The notes: generated by a model from the letters alone, not told the origin. A DNA stretch of 23,103 nt from CAVQKZ01 sp963837325 (GCA_963837325.1 CAWIMV010000003.1:1-23103), one strand, 5' to 3'; numbered from the stretch's first letter, positions 9,153 to 19,269 are shown. Numbers and translations are program-made.

Positions 9153-10425
9153 TCAGGCGTTCGCGACGGTCTGAGCGGGATACGTGCCTGGCGCGCCGAC
9201 GCGGATCTTGGTCATCATTCCGCCGTAACCGGTGCCGCCACCGTTCTCCAGGTAGGAGTACTTGCGGTCGTAGAGCAGGTACTCCCCTGGCGCCGGGCGC
9301 GACGAAGATCACGTCGCGGCTCTCGCCCGGTCCGATGTCGACCGTGTTGGTGGTGATGTAGTTCTTCGTGCCGTCGCGGCCCTTGAGCAGGCTGGCGTCC
9401 TTGGCCACGATCTGCAGGTCGATGTTGTCGACGCTCATCGCGTGGTTCTGGTAGCCGAGGTTGGACAGCCGCAGGAGCACGCGGTCGCCCGCGTTGCACG
9501 TGACCAGCGACGAGATCGGCTGGTACTGCAACCGGCCGGCCGCGGTCGACAGCGGATTGCCGTTCGGCGCGATCGTGTCCGGGTAGGCCCGGCCGTTGAG
9601 CAGCCAGAAGCTCGGGTCGTAGTCGGTCCAGTCGTTGACCTGGATGTGGGCGTCGCGGTAGTGCGCGGCCGACCACAGCTCGGTGATCATGTACGCGAAT
9701 TCGCGGTCGTAGCGGGTCGAGCCGTCGGCGTCGTTGTAGGCGTACTTCGTCCCCACCGGGTCACCGTTCACCGGCGCCTTGTTCTGCTTGGGCCGGACGA
9801 AGACCATGCCGGTCATGCCCATCTGGACGTGCTCGACGTCTTCGAAATGGCAGTGGTACATGTACGTGCCGGCGTCATGCGGTCGGTAGAAGTAGGTGAA
9901 GTCGCGGCCGACCGGCACCGCGAGTGACAGTTCGGGCACGCCGTCGAAGAGCGGGATCGCATTGACGAATCCGTGCCAGTGCAGGGTGTGTCCGTCGAAG
10001 AGGTCGGGGCGCTGCAGCAGACCGAGGTTGGTCAAGGTCAGGTAGATGTCGTCCTCTTCGTCGAAGGACAGCATCGGGGCGCTGATCTGGGCCTTGCCCC
10101 GCTGGGCGGCGACCTGGGTCGCCGACATGCCGGTGACGTCGCGGAAGCCGAACACATAGGTGTTGAAGGGGTCCGGCGCCAGCGCGTCTGGGAAGAACGG
10201 CAGGTCAGCGGGCGCGTCGGCGGGCATGGCCACCCACCCGTCGGTGCCGGCCAGGTGCATGGTCTTCTTCGGGTGCACGATGGCCGGCGCGTTCGCGAGC
10301 GGAGCGGCGTGCGCGGGGCGGCCGCCGATCAGCCGCGTGCCGACGAGCGTGCCGCCCACGACGGCTGCCGCTCCGGTGAGGAAGCCGCGCCGCGACATGC
10401 CGGACGACGAAGTGGTGTCGCTCAT
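9153..10425 (-). CDS. MCO-A: Tat-exported multicopper oxidase, one frameshift
   Basis: About 423 aa after removing one extra base in CCCC at 9284-9287; without that the frame runs on into MCO-B. The ATG at 10425 has GGAGG five bases upstream. A twin-arginine signal (SRRGFLTGAA, residues 11-20) suggests export after folding or cofactor loading. Cupredoxin domain 1 carries HTLHWHG (H149, H151) and YHCHFEDVEHVQMGM (H191, C192, H193, H199, M204). These are half of the type-2/type-3 ligands plus a full type-1 Cys-His-Met site. Domain 2 is degenerate, with only NHAMSVD, and the protein ends MMTKIRVG without HCHxxxH. It is the first oxidase in the operon, 65 bases after the beta-helix gene. The substrate is unknown; metal (Cu(I) or Mn(II)) oxidation is a reasonable guess. 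Confidence 0.88.
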
Positions 10426-10490
10426 CGTGACCTCCGAGTGGTGGTGGTTGCTCGTCGCGCGTGCGGCAGGACCAGCGGTGCCGAGCGTCG

Positions 10491-13400
10491 TCATTGGAGC
10501 TGGTCCGAACCGGCGTCGTAGCGCCTGTTCTGGCCGGTTCCCGTCGGTCTGACGTCGCCGTCGATGTCACGGCGTCGGCGCATTGACGGTGTAGGTGAAT
10601 CCACCGGGTTCGAGCCGGTGCCCCAGACCACGCCGACACTCGCGGCTCCGCGCCCGCGTGCCGACGACGCCGGGGTGCCGGTCGCCAGGTGGTAGTTGCC
10701 CATCAGTGACGGCGGCAGGAGCTCCGCGACGATGACCGCCTGCCGGAAGGCCGGGTATGACCTCGAGGCCAGGATGTTCACGGTGACGTCGTAGGCGGAC
10801 TTGAACGTCGGATCAGCTGCCGTGTTGCGTGGCGTCACCCGTCGTGCCGTCGCTGACCTGCACCACCGAGTGGGTCGGGCTCAGCAGGGCGCCCGGGACG
10901 TCGACCACGCCCATGTCCCAGTTGTTCACCGAGTTGGCGCTGCCGTCCGGGAGTTGGCCGCCGATGCCGTAGACGTAGCCGCCCACGAAGTTGCCGGCTC
11001 GGTTGTCCCAGAAGACGTCGTTGAACAGAGTGGGCTTGCTGAACGTCGTGGTCGCCAATGTCTGCGAATGCGGGAACAGATTGGTGTTCGAGAGGCGCGC
11101 CTGCAACGGGTCGCTGTTGCCCGCCGTGGACAAGCCCGGCCGGCGCCGCTGAACCGTCACTGGTCACCGCGGTCGCAGTGGTCAGGTTCTTGGCCACCGT
11201 GTTGTTGACGATGTTCACGAACGCGGCGTCGTCGAGCGCGATGCCGCCACCCTCGTGCGCGGACACGTTGTTGGCCACCGTGTTGTTGGTGATGTTGATC
11301 GTCTCGGGGTTGCTCCGCGAGATGTGCGATCCACTGGTCTGCAGCAGCCGGATACCGCCACCGTCGTCATTGGCCAGGTTGGCCTGGATGACGTTGCTGT
11401 CGATGGTGACCGGGCCAGAGCCCTCCGACAGGTTGTTCGGGTTGCTCGGCAGTTCGCCGGCGATCATGAGCGCGCCACCCTCGTCGTACGACGAGTTGAA
11501 CCAGATGCGGTTGTGGGTGATCGACCCGCCGGCCGTGCCGCCGCCGTTGGTGTTGTAGCCGAAGGCGCTGATGGCGCCGCCGTACTCGGCGGAGAAGTTG
11601 CCGCAGATCGCGTTGTTCGTGATCTGGTAACCGTCGCTGCCGGTGAACAGGCCGATGCCGCCGGCGAGGTTGGTGCCTCCGTTGTCGCGTATCTGGTTGT
11701 TGGCCAGGTACAGGTTGTAGTTGCGGTTGCTGCCGACATACGGGGTGCCGACCCGGACCGCGCCACCGTAGGAGCCGCCGTTGCCGCGGATGACGTTGTC
11801 GGTCACGTGCAGTCCTCGCACGTTGTTGTGCACGTACACACCGCCGCCCTGGGTGACCAGCGCGCCGGCCGCCCCGTACGGAGTCTTGATCCCGCCGGTG
11901 ATCTCGTTGATGTTTGTCGGGAAGTCCGATTGGGCCCCGCCGGTCACCGTGAACCCGTCGAGGGTCGTCGGGTAAGCTCGTCGGCACGAAGCCGGTCGCC
12001 GATGGATCGTCGAGCACGGTCACGACCGCGGCATCGGGCACCGCCGGATCGCCGGAGTACTGCAGACTGCTCAGCAACGTCACCCAGCTCGTGCCGCTCG
12101 GGTTGTCAGGATTGAAGCCCGAGCCGTCGATGATCGAGCCGCGGACGAAGGTGTCGTCTGGATCGAACCCGCCGGGCCCGACGCCCTGGATCTTCACCTG
12201 GTGGTGCACGATCAGGTTTTCGGTGTACTCGCCCTGCGGGTTGGCGCTGGTTTGCGCACCCGGCCAAACGACGACCAACCAGTACGGCCGGCTTCTCGTC
12301 GGTCGCGCCGCTTCCAGTGCAGCCTGGATCGAGGAATAGGTCTTGCCGGGGCCAACCTCGGCCAACAGTGGGTTGGTGGCCCGTGTTCCGGCGGTTGAAC
12401 TGCTCGTGCTGTCGAGCACCTGGATGGTGAGCCCGTTGACGCTGGCCAGGCCGGAGGTGTTGGTGATGCTGAGCGCGGCCGGACCGGACGTCGTATTGCT
12501 CGGGACCGTGAAGACGATCTTCTTGTCGGTCCAGGAGGACGTAGGCAGAGTTGTGCCGTTGGACCTGAGCACGCCGGTCGTCGATCCGAATCCGAAGCCG
12601 GTGATCGTGACGACGCGGTTGTCACCCGCCGTGTTCTTGCGAACGAACGGTCGGTCAACGGCGAGCAGCTGCGGCTGAGTGGCACCGAGGTCGCAGACGG
12701 TCGGGTTCGCCACCGTCGTGTCCGGCGCGAGCGCGGTGGACGCCACTTGCGTCGGCGCCGTGTCGGTCACCGTGTAGAGCCCAGGCCAACCCTGGAAGTT
12801 CGTGGCGATCGTTCGGAACCGGGAGTTGTAGTCGGCGTTCAATGCCCCCGGTTGGCCGGGATCGTTGCCGACGAAGCGATACATGTTCGCACATGGCCCC
12901 GCCGGCACCGGGCAGTTGTAGGTGTCCGTGGACGGCTCGAGCGCCTCGTAGAAACCGTTGAAGTCGGTGTGCACGGTGTCGACGAGCCGGCCGGCCCAGT
13001 CGTAGAGACCCATGGGCACGAAGGGCAGGCCCTGCGCCTCGCCGTAGTTGACGCTCCGCTTGTCGAGCGTCAGGCCGAGGTCGTTCAACGTGAGACCCCA
13101 GAAGTGTGTGGGGACGGGAACGTCGGTGAACAGGTTGAAGTTCGGCGCGGTGGCCTGGCCGCTTCGAACCGTCACGAGCTTGTCGCTGCACGACGGCCGG
13201 TCGTATCCCTCGAACGGGCTACCCCCGCCGGCATTGAATGCGTCATCGGTGACATGCACGGTGTGCAGGGCGCCGACACAGGGCGAGATGATGCCGGCCT
13301 GCTGCGACGGCGGCTGCGACGGCGGTAGCGGTGTCTTGTCCGGCGGCCCAGCCGGATCGTTCGCGGCTGCCGGTGTAGCGGGCGGGTAGTTCTCCTGCGG

Positions 13401-15917
13401 CAGGTACGTATCGCCGTCGAAGACGTTGACGTCGGCCTCGCTGGTCACCTTGTACATCGGCTTGTGGTCGACCGGGTCGTTCGGGAATGTCTACCGACAC
13501 GATGTAGTCGAGTGCCGGGAGGTCCTGCTCGTCGTAGCCGTTCGCAGCCAGATCGGCGTACAGCGGAAGGTCGTGGTTCGGAGCCGGGTTCTTCGCATTG
13601 CCCGGGGGGTACAGATTCAGCTTCGAGGTCGCGAAGCCGTAGTTGCCGTTGACCGTTTGCGAACCCGCACCAGGTGTCGCGTCACTCAGGCCCAACCGCC
13701 ACGCCCATCATCGGCGCCTCGACGCACATCGTGGGCGTCGGCGGGTTGGTACTCGAGTCGAGCGGAAGCGGCAGCGCCTGCTGGTCGGTCAGCGGCTGGC
13801 CGTTGTACATCCGGGCCGTGCAACCGCGCGGGGGCGCCCACGTCTCGGACGTGTAGGCGTCCTGGATCTCCGGACCCTTGACGAACGCGCCGCGGTCAGC
13901 GGCCGGGTTGTCGATCATCTTCGTCGCGTCCGCGGGATCGGGAATCTGCAGTGGCACGATCTCGTGACCCTGGCGGCACTCGTTCGCCTGATCGGCCGGC
14001 GCGGCGGTGCAAGGCTTCGGCACGGACAGGTGCACCGGGACGTCCGGGATACCAGGCTGGTAGGCCTCAGTGGCAGCGTCGGCCGGGTCGAGCTCGTTGC
14101 GGGTGGTGTCGTAGGTGACGGTGCCGACGATGCCGCCGTTGGTCCCAGGGTCGTAGGGCTGCACGCCCCAATCGATCTCGCCGCCGAGGCCGATGATCGG
14201 CAGGAAGTCGATGTCGACCAAGCTTCCGAGTTGAGTGGTCGCCTTCGTCTCGTTCTCACCCTTGTAGGTGACGCCCGTCGTCTTGTACCGGGTGTTGAAC
14301 GCCTCGAGTACCAACCACTTACCTAGCGGATACGTCTCGCGGATGTCGTACGCCCCATTGCTGTCGGTGGTCGCGGTGTTGGTGTACTGGTCCATCAGCG
14401 AGTTGTCCCGCTCGCGGATCGTAAGCGCGAACTGCGGCACCGCGCGCTCACCCGGATCCTGCTTGCCGTTGCCGTTGGAATCCACGAACACGTTCCCGTG
14501 GAGGTGGGTGAACCAGCCGACGATCATCTTGTTGCCGACATTGGTCGGCTGACCGTCGTGCACCTCGACGTTGAAACTCCACAGGATGTAGTCCTGGTCG
14601 TCATCCCAGATCGAGAGCTGGTACGTGCCGTTCGGCACGTTCTTGATGTCGAAGCTGCCGTCGGCGGCGCCTCGACCGACGTAGACCTGGGCATCGCCCG
14701 CGTCGAGGTCGGACAGCGCGATCCAAGGCTGCCGGATCGGCCCGCCGGATTTCGCTCCGGCGAATCCGGTCTCCGGCACGACCTGACCGTTCTGGCCGCC
14801 GACATAGGGCAGGCCGGCGATCGCGACACCCTTCACCTCACCCGTCGGCGGGTTGCGGCGCGGCACCGCCATCGCCTGGGTACGAACGAAGCCGAATTGC
14901 ACGGAGGGCACCAGCTCGGCGCCCTTGGTCTGCTCGGTGTCGTAACCGGTCTCACCTTCTTGCTGCCAGATGTCGTGGTCGTGGCCGCCTTCGAGCGTCG
15001 TGGTCTGCACCCACTGGTAGGTCTGGTTGGCGGTCGGGGCCGGCGGCGTGATGGTGGCTGCGTAGCGGTTCGGGCCGAGGTTCGGGATGACGATGAGCCC
15101 GCTGCTGTCGCTGACGCACCGGCCCGTCGAGCGGGTGGTGTCGATGATCGGTCGGTTGTTGGCGTCGAAAAGCATGGGGCCCGACCCGTTGGCATTCGCG
15201 TGCCGGTACACGGTGCACAGGGCATTGCCGTAGTAGTCGGTACTGACGAGTCCCAGCACGTCGGTGATCGAGGCGCTGAAGCCGGCCAGGCCGCGCTCGG
15301 CGTCGACTTCGTACGTCGCATCTACCGGTGCGTTGTCGTTGAAGACTTGCAGTCGTAGCGTCGTCAGTGGCAGCGGCAGCGGGTTCATCTCGACCGTCAC
15401 GGCGGTTTGAATGCCGGACTGCACGGTGAAGTGTTTTCCGTCGATCTTGAAGCCATCGGCCGTCACGGAGATCAGGTACTTGCCGACGGGCAGGTCGTCC
15501 AACGTCTTACTGGTGTTCAGGTCGGTCTCGTCACCTTGCGCGACGATCGGTGCTAGCCCGGAGGTCTTGCGGGTGCCGGGCCATTGGCACGTGTCGGCAT
15601 ATTGCGGGTCGCTGCTCCCACCGGTCGCCCGAGCGGGCAGACATTTGTCGGTGCCTTGGTTCGCGAGCGTCCCCGGGTTTCCGGTGTCGTCAACGTTGAC
15701 CAGCCACTTGTACTTCGTGACCGCGTCGCCCTTGTGGACGAAGCCCGGCCCGTTGTTGACCGACCGTGCGCTCTGCACGTGCAGGCGTGATGCTGCCCGG
15801 GCCGGTGTCGGCGTTCGCGTGTTTCGCCGTCGATACCTGCACGACGCTGAGCGCGGCGGCAACCATGGAAATGGCGAGTATCGCCTTGAACGATTGCTTG
15901 AGGGCTGCCGAGTGCAT
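10491..15917 (-). CDS. ~1806-aa secreted multidomain protein with SdrD_B-like, IPT/TIG and parallel beta-helix modules, eight frameshifts
   Basis: First gene of the copper operon and the largest in the window. It has a signal peptide (MHSAALKQS, hydrophobic 12-27, likely cut after KHANA). Several CNA_B/carboxypeptidase-regulatory beta modules fill the first ~900 residues. One, near 470-555, reads HGNVFVDSNGNGKQDPGE, an SdrD_B-type calcium signature. An IPT/TIG module (VVTITGFGFGSTTG) lies near 1090-1165. From about 1200 to 1690 a right-handed parallel beta-helix repeats patterns such as IRGNGGSYGGAV, IQANLANDDGGG and VANNVSAHEGGG. It ends DIDGDVRP...YDAGSDQ, as in choice-of-anchor Q proteins. 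There is no LPXTG or membrane anchor. Extra bases lie near 15784, 13696, 13482, 11970, 11136, 10827 and 10572, with one missing near 10605; corrected length is 1807 codons. It is likely an extracellular scaffold or adhesin for the oxidases. Confidence 0.8.
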
Positions 15918-16010
15918 TCTCACGACACGTCCCCTTTCCTGGCTCAACACGTCGTCCCCGTAGGCGGGTTCGGACGAAGGTTGACGGGAAGGCGACGGTC
16001 ACAGGTGATT

Positions 16011-16044
16011 CATGACATCGCCGTCATGCGGCTGTCATTGAGTT
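16011..16044. promoter_or_regulatory. operator-like array with 11-bp period upstream of the copper operon
   Basis: ATGAC at 16012, GTCAT at 16023 and GTCAT at 16034 begin exactly 11 bases apart. The first two form a perfect CATGAC-N6-GTCATG palindrome (16011-16028). The array is about 95-125 bases upstream of the ATG at 15917 and just beyond the ferredoxin stop, so it lies in the only gap available for a copper-operon promoter (15918-16054). Tandem half-sites at one-turn spacing fit a dimeric OmpR-family regulator. I could not assign a convincing -35/-10 pair between it and the start. Confidence 0.5.
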
Positions 16045-16054
16045 TGGCTGCCGA

Positions 16055-16276
16055 CTAGCGAGTCAGAAACAGCGCGCGACGTGGGCAGGACGCAGCTGCG
16101 GCCTTCGCAGCCCGAAGGTCGCGTCCGACTAGCCTTCGCCTCGGCAGGATGGGGAAGCCCCACGAGTCGAAGCTCACCAATTCACCCGCAACGTGGCCAC
16201 ACATGCCCACTCCGTCGCAGGCGATCGGGTTGATCTGCAGTCGGCTGCCCTTGTCGCGATGCCGATGCCTGGGCAC
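16055..16276 (-). CDS. small 3Fe-4S ferredoxin
   Basis: A 73-aa ferredoxin with C20 and C26 (CDGVGMC) and C64 (SCPRRAL), the three-cysteine pattern of actinobacterial 3Fe-4S ferredoxins. LQINPIACDG and the WGFPIL segment are also typical. I chose the GTG at 16276, one base after the stop of the NuoF-like gene, because it gives the usual family length. An ATG at 16354 in the same frame would add 26 unlikely residues and overlap the neighbour by 77 bases. It probably exchanges electrons with the NuoF-like protein and is the last gene of the cluster. Confidence 0.85.
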   Translation of the reverse strand: MPRHRHRDKGSRLQINPIACDGVGMCGHVAGELVSFDSWGFPILPRRRLVGRDLRAAKAAAASCPRRALFLTR

Positions 16277-16277
16277 G

Positions 16278-17600
16278 TCAGTCCACCCCAGGCGCTCGAT
16301 AGAACCCGCCGCGCCGCCGTGCGACACACCGGCCGTGCAGGTGCGCTTTGACATCCGTTGCGAACGTGGCCAGCCCGCTCGCGATCATCTGCACGGCGCC
16401 ATCGGGATGATGACAAGCGCCCCGTCCGGCAACTTCATCAAGAAAGCAGCGCAGTCGCGCGACGCCGCGTCGCTTGGTGTGGAAATGGTTCAGTTCTGCC
16501 AGTGCGTCCGCGATGGCCCGCAAACCGAACAGGCACGGTCCACATTGCCGAGCACTGCTCGCGGCCAGGAATTCGGCGAGCTCGGCCAGCGCGAAGACGC
16601 CGCAGGCATCGCGCGCGAGGGGAAGGATTACGCCGGCGCCCAGGGAAATCCCCTGTCGGGAAACGCCTTCCTCGCTGACCGACAGTCCTTCTGCCAACGG
16701 CCAACGCAACCAGGCACCGCCATAGCCACCAACCAGGATGGCCTCGGGTCGGTGCTGTACCGGTGTCCAGCCGGTGGCCCGGAGGACGGCGCCGATCGTG
16801 GCGCTCGGTTCCACCTCCACGACGACTCTGGCCCGTTCGTCGGCCACCGTCAGCAGCGTGGTCGGGCGGTGTCGCGCCGCGCCGGTCCGCGCGGCCAGCG
16901 CCACTCGCGCCAGGGTCTCGACGTTGTGGATCAACGTCGGCCTTCCCGCGGCACCGCTGACCGCGGTTGGCGTCGTGCGAAACATCGGTAGCGCTCGCCC
17001 ACCGGACAGCGCGTTGACAATCGCACTCGCTTCACCGCTGAGGTAATGAGCGGGGCCGATGACGATGCGCATCGGCGGATCACTGAGCCCGGCGGCCCGG
17101 CGTTCGTTCAACGCCTGCAACAGTGTCGAGCGTCCGGCCTGGTCACCGTGGTGCAGCCAGATGACGACATCACGCGCGTTGAGAGCCTCAGCGGCGCACG
17201 CCAGGCCGTCCAAGATCAGGTGTGGACGCAGGCAGATCAATGCGGCGTCTTTCGCGCTGGCCGGTTCACTCTCGGCGCCGTTGGCGACTACAACACCGGC
17301 GCCACCGGCGGCGAGGTTGACCCGCCACTTTTCCGCCGCCGGAAAATGGCCACCACCCCGCCCGCGAAGTCCGATCACTTCGAGCGTGTCGACGAGAGCG
17401 CGACCCGCCACGCCGCGTGTATGCGGGCGGGAACCGAACCGTGCGATATGCGACAACATGTCATCGCGTTGCAGGGACGTGCGCGGTACGGGCGAATCGA
17501 CGGGGAACACGACGGGTGCACCGAGCAAGGGTGACAAGCAGGGGCCGATGGGCCGGTCCGGACGGTCGGCGAGTACCACGCGGTCTGCGCGTCTGCTCAT
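16278..17600 (-). CDS. NuoF-like flavoprotein/FeS subunit
   Basis: A 440-aa relative of the NADH-binding 51-kDa subunit of complex I. Residues 78-92 (GLRGRGGGHFPAAEKW) match the FMN/NADH Rossmann motif. NGAESEPASAKD (108-118) is a variant of NxDEGEPGxxKD, and YLSGEA and HNVETL also match. An SLBB-like stretch lies at 258-300. The FeS region has C353 and C356 (RQCGPC), C396 (GACHHPDG) and C425. The first cysteine of the usual SCGxCxPC is replaced by Ala, so cluster ligation differs from true NuoF. It starts ATGA-overlapped with the membrane protein and is followed by the ferredoxin. No other complex I genes are present. It likely moves electrons between NAD(P)H, ferredoxin and the adjacent membrane protein. 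Confidence 0.88.
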   Translation of the reverse strand: MSRRADRVVLADRPDRPIGPCLSPLLGAPVVFPVDSPVPRTSLQRDDMLSHIARFGSRPHTRGVAGRALVDTLEVIGLRGRGGGHFPAAEKWRVNLAAGGAGVVVANGAESEPASAKDAALICLRPHLILDGLACAAEALNARDVVIWLHHGDQAGRSTLLQALNERRAAGLSDPPMRIVIGPAHYLSGEASAIVNALSGGRALPMFRTTPTAVSGAAGRPTLIHNVETLARVALAARTGAARHRPTTLLTVADERARVVVEVEPSATIGAVLRATGWTPVQHRPEAILVGGYGGAWLRWPLAEGLSVSEEGVSRQGISLGAGVILPLARDACGVFALAELAEFLAASSARQCGPCLFGLRAIADALAELNHFHTKRRGVARLRCFLDEVAGRGACHHPDGAVQMIASGLATFATDVKAHLHGRCVARRRGGFYRAPGVD

Positions 17601-18283
17601 TCGTTCACGTCGGCCGCCAGGTCGGCCGGCGTACGTGCTCCGTAGCGAGACAGTGCGAGCACGACGACAGCGGCACCGGTGCCGACATACATCCAGCGCA
17701 ACGCATCTGTGTCACCGCCTGCCAGCACGCCGTGCAGCCAGATCAGGATCAACGCCGCGGCCGCGACCTTGTGAATCGGCCACCACGCCCGAGCCGGGAG
17801 GCGACCGGCGAGCGTGGCGGTGATCCCGGCCAATAGCCCCAACCACATCCCGATCAGGCCGAGTGTGACGGCAGCGGGCCGGTAGCTGGCTCGCATGGGA
17901 AGAGCGGCACCCCACCATCCGACTCCGGCGTAGCGGTCGGTCGCCAGGACGAGGACATGCAATGCGGTGAAGCCCAAGGTGAAAATCGCCAGCGCGATGT
18001 GCAGGCGAATTCTCGTGGTCGGGCTGGGTCGGGCGATCCGGCTACGCCACGGATGCGACAGCGCCAGGCCGAGCATGACGAGTCCGAAAAGCAGCAGGTA
18101 GGCGCTGATCCCAGCAGCGCGGCCGATGATCCATGGCGCCATGCGGTTGCCCGTTACGGCGCGAAAGGCACCGGCGATCACCGCCCCGCTGACACCGCAA
18201 CTGGCGCCGACGACGACCAGCCGGGCAATCGGGTGCCACCCACGGGCGTCGGTGTGCGCGCCCGGCGTCGAGGTCACGGACAC
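17597..18283 (-). CDS. ferric reductase-like transmembrane protein
   Basis: A 228-aa membrane protein with about six helices (near 22-42, 51-72, 91-112, 131-158, 168-188 and 193-213). Histidines inside or at the ends of helices (HIALAIFTLGFTALHV; PIHKVAAAALILIWLH) are placed as b-heme ligands in the ferric reductase/YedZ fold. It has no flavin or NAD domain, so a partner must supply electrons. The gene overlaps ApbE by 10 bases with a GTG start at 18283, or by GTGA if the GTG at 18277 is used. It overlaps the NuoF-like gene by ATGA. The inferred role is transmembrane electron transfer to an external flavin carrier. Confidence 0.82.
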   Translation of the reverse strand: MSVTSTPGAHTDARGWHPIARLVVVGASCGVSGAVIAGAFRAVTGNRMAPWIIGRAAGISAYLLLFGLVMLGLALSHPWRSRIARPSPTTRIRLHIALAIFTLGFTALHVLVLATDRYAGVGWWGAALPMRASYRPAAVTLGLIGMWLGLLAGITATLAGRLPARAWWPIHKVAAAALILIWLHGVLAGGDTDALRWMYVGTGAAVVVLALSRYGARTPADLAADVNE

Positions 18284-19269
18284 GGTCGTTGCCAGATCAC
18301 ATCAGGGACGAGTGGCACGCTCATGCCGACCACGCCGTCATCGCCAATCCACAAGGCGCGCAGCCCACGACGCGCGGCCTCGTCCGCTATGTGGTGTCGG
18401 CCGGCGATGAACAGCGCCTTGCTCCATACCTCGGCGAATGCGGGATCAGGAGCGACGACGGTCACCGCCAGCAGCCCGTCCCCGCCCGGTGAGCCGGTCC
18501 GCGGATCGACGATGTGGTGCACCCGCCGGCCGTCGACCAGCCAATGTCGGATCCGGATGGATGAGGTCGCACAGCCGGTGTCGCGCAGGTTGAGCACTGC
18601 GAGTGGCATCTCGCCGCCCCGTGGATCCTCTACGCCAACCTGCCAACCGGCTCCCAGCGGGCCGCTGCCGGCGAGATAACAATCGCCGCCGGCTTCGATC
18701 AGGAACGATCCGCATGTCGCCGAAACTGCTTCGGCTGCCCACCGGATGGCCAGGCCTTTGCCGATGCCGCCAAGGTCGACGGCCACCGGACCGACGCTGA
18801 CGGCGCTGGCGTCGGCGTCGAAACCCGGCCGCCACGGGGAGTTCGCCGATGGCGATATCGGCTCGAGGGGCGTGGGTCCGGCCAACGAGAGCTCCCCCGA
18901 TTCGAACGGCAGGGAGCGGTCGTATCCGAGCCTGCGCAACGCGGGCAGCACGCGGGGATCGAACCGGCCATCGGTCATCGCGTACGCCTCGGCGGCCTCC
19001 GCCAGCGCGGCGTAGCAGTACGCGGGAACGGTCTGCCAACCCTCGCCGGCCGCGTTGGCTCGCATCAACGGGCTGCCCGGATCGAAGCGCGTGCATTGGG
19101 TTTCGACGGCGCGAAAAATGCGCTCGACCCCGGCGATTGCGTCACGAGGGCACGGCGCTCCGAATCCGATCCGCACGTTGACGGTGCCAGCCATGGCTGG
19201 AAACGACCCGCTGACGTCAGTGGCGCTTATGGACGCGGTACGCGATGGGAACGCCGACGGTGAGCTCAT
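18274..19269 (-). CDS. apbE: FAD:protein FMN transferase (ApbE family)
   Basis: A 331-aa flavin transferase, which attaches FMN from FAD to Ser/Thr of extracytoplasmic carrier proteins. Family motifs are in order: RFDPGSPLMRAN near 62-73, the FDPRVLP segment, DLGGIGKGLA near 175-184, IEAGGDCY near 201-208, DTGCATSS, and HHIVDPRTGSP near 257-267. The C-terminal AEVWSKALFIAG holds the usual last conserved helix. No clear signal peptide or lipobox is visible, so location is uncertain. It starts by ATGA overlap with the small membrane protein upstream and overlaps the ferric-reductase-like gene. The window contains no classic FMN-binding domain protein as its target. Confidence 0.92.
   Translation of the reverse strand: MSSPSAFPSRTASISATDVSGSFPAMAGTVNVRIGFGAPCPRDAIAGVERIFRAVETQCTRFDPGSPLMRANAAGEGWQTVPAYCYAALAEAAEAYAMTDGRFDPRVLPALRRLGYDRSLPFESGELSLAGPTPLEPISPSANSPWRPGFDADASAVSVGPVAVDLGGIGKGLAIRWAAEAVSATCGSFLIEAGGDCYLAGSGPLGAGWQVGVEDPRGGEMPLAVLNLRDTGCATSSIRIRHWLVDGRRVHHIVDPRTGSPGGDGLLAVTVVAPDPAFAEVWSKALFIAGRHHIADEAARRGLRALWIGDDGVVGMSVPLVPDVIWQRPCP

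Noticed and set aside
8467..10494. A single 675-aa fusion of MCO-A and MCO-B
   Set aside because: The fusion arises only because an extra base at 9284-9287 skips the MCO-A stop. Removing it restores a normal MCO-A end at 9153 and a separate MCO-B start with its own ribosome site and signal peptide.
2202..15917. Programmed ribosomal frameshifting
   Set aside because: There are about 25 sites with mixed direction and no common slippery heptamer or downstream structure. Regulated recoding cannot account for this.
16011..16044. Short CRISPR-like array
   Set aside because: The units are only 11 bases with a 5-base conserved core and no spacer structure; an operator fits better.
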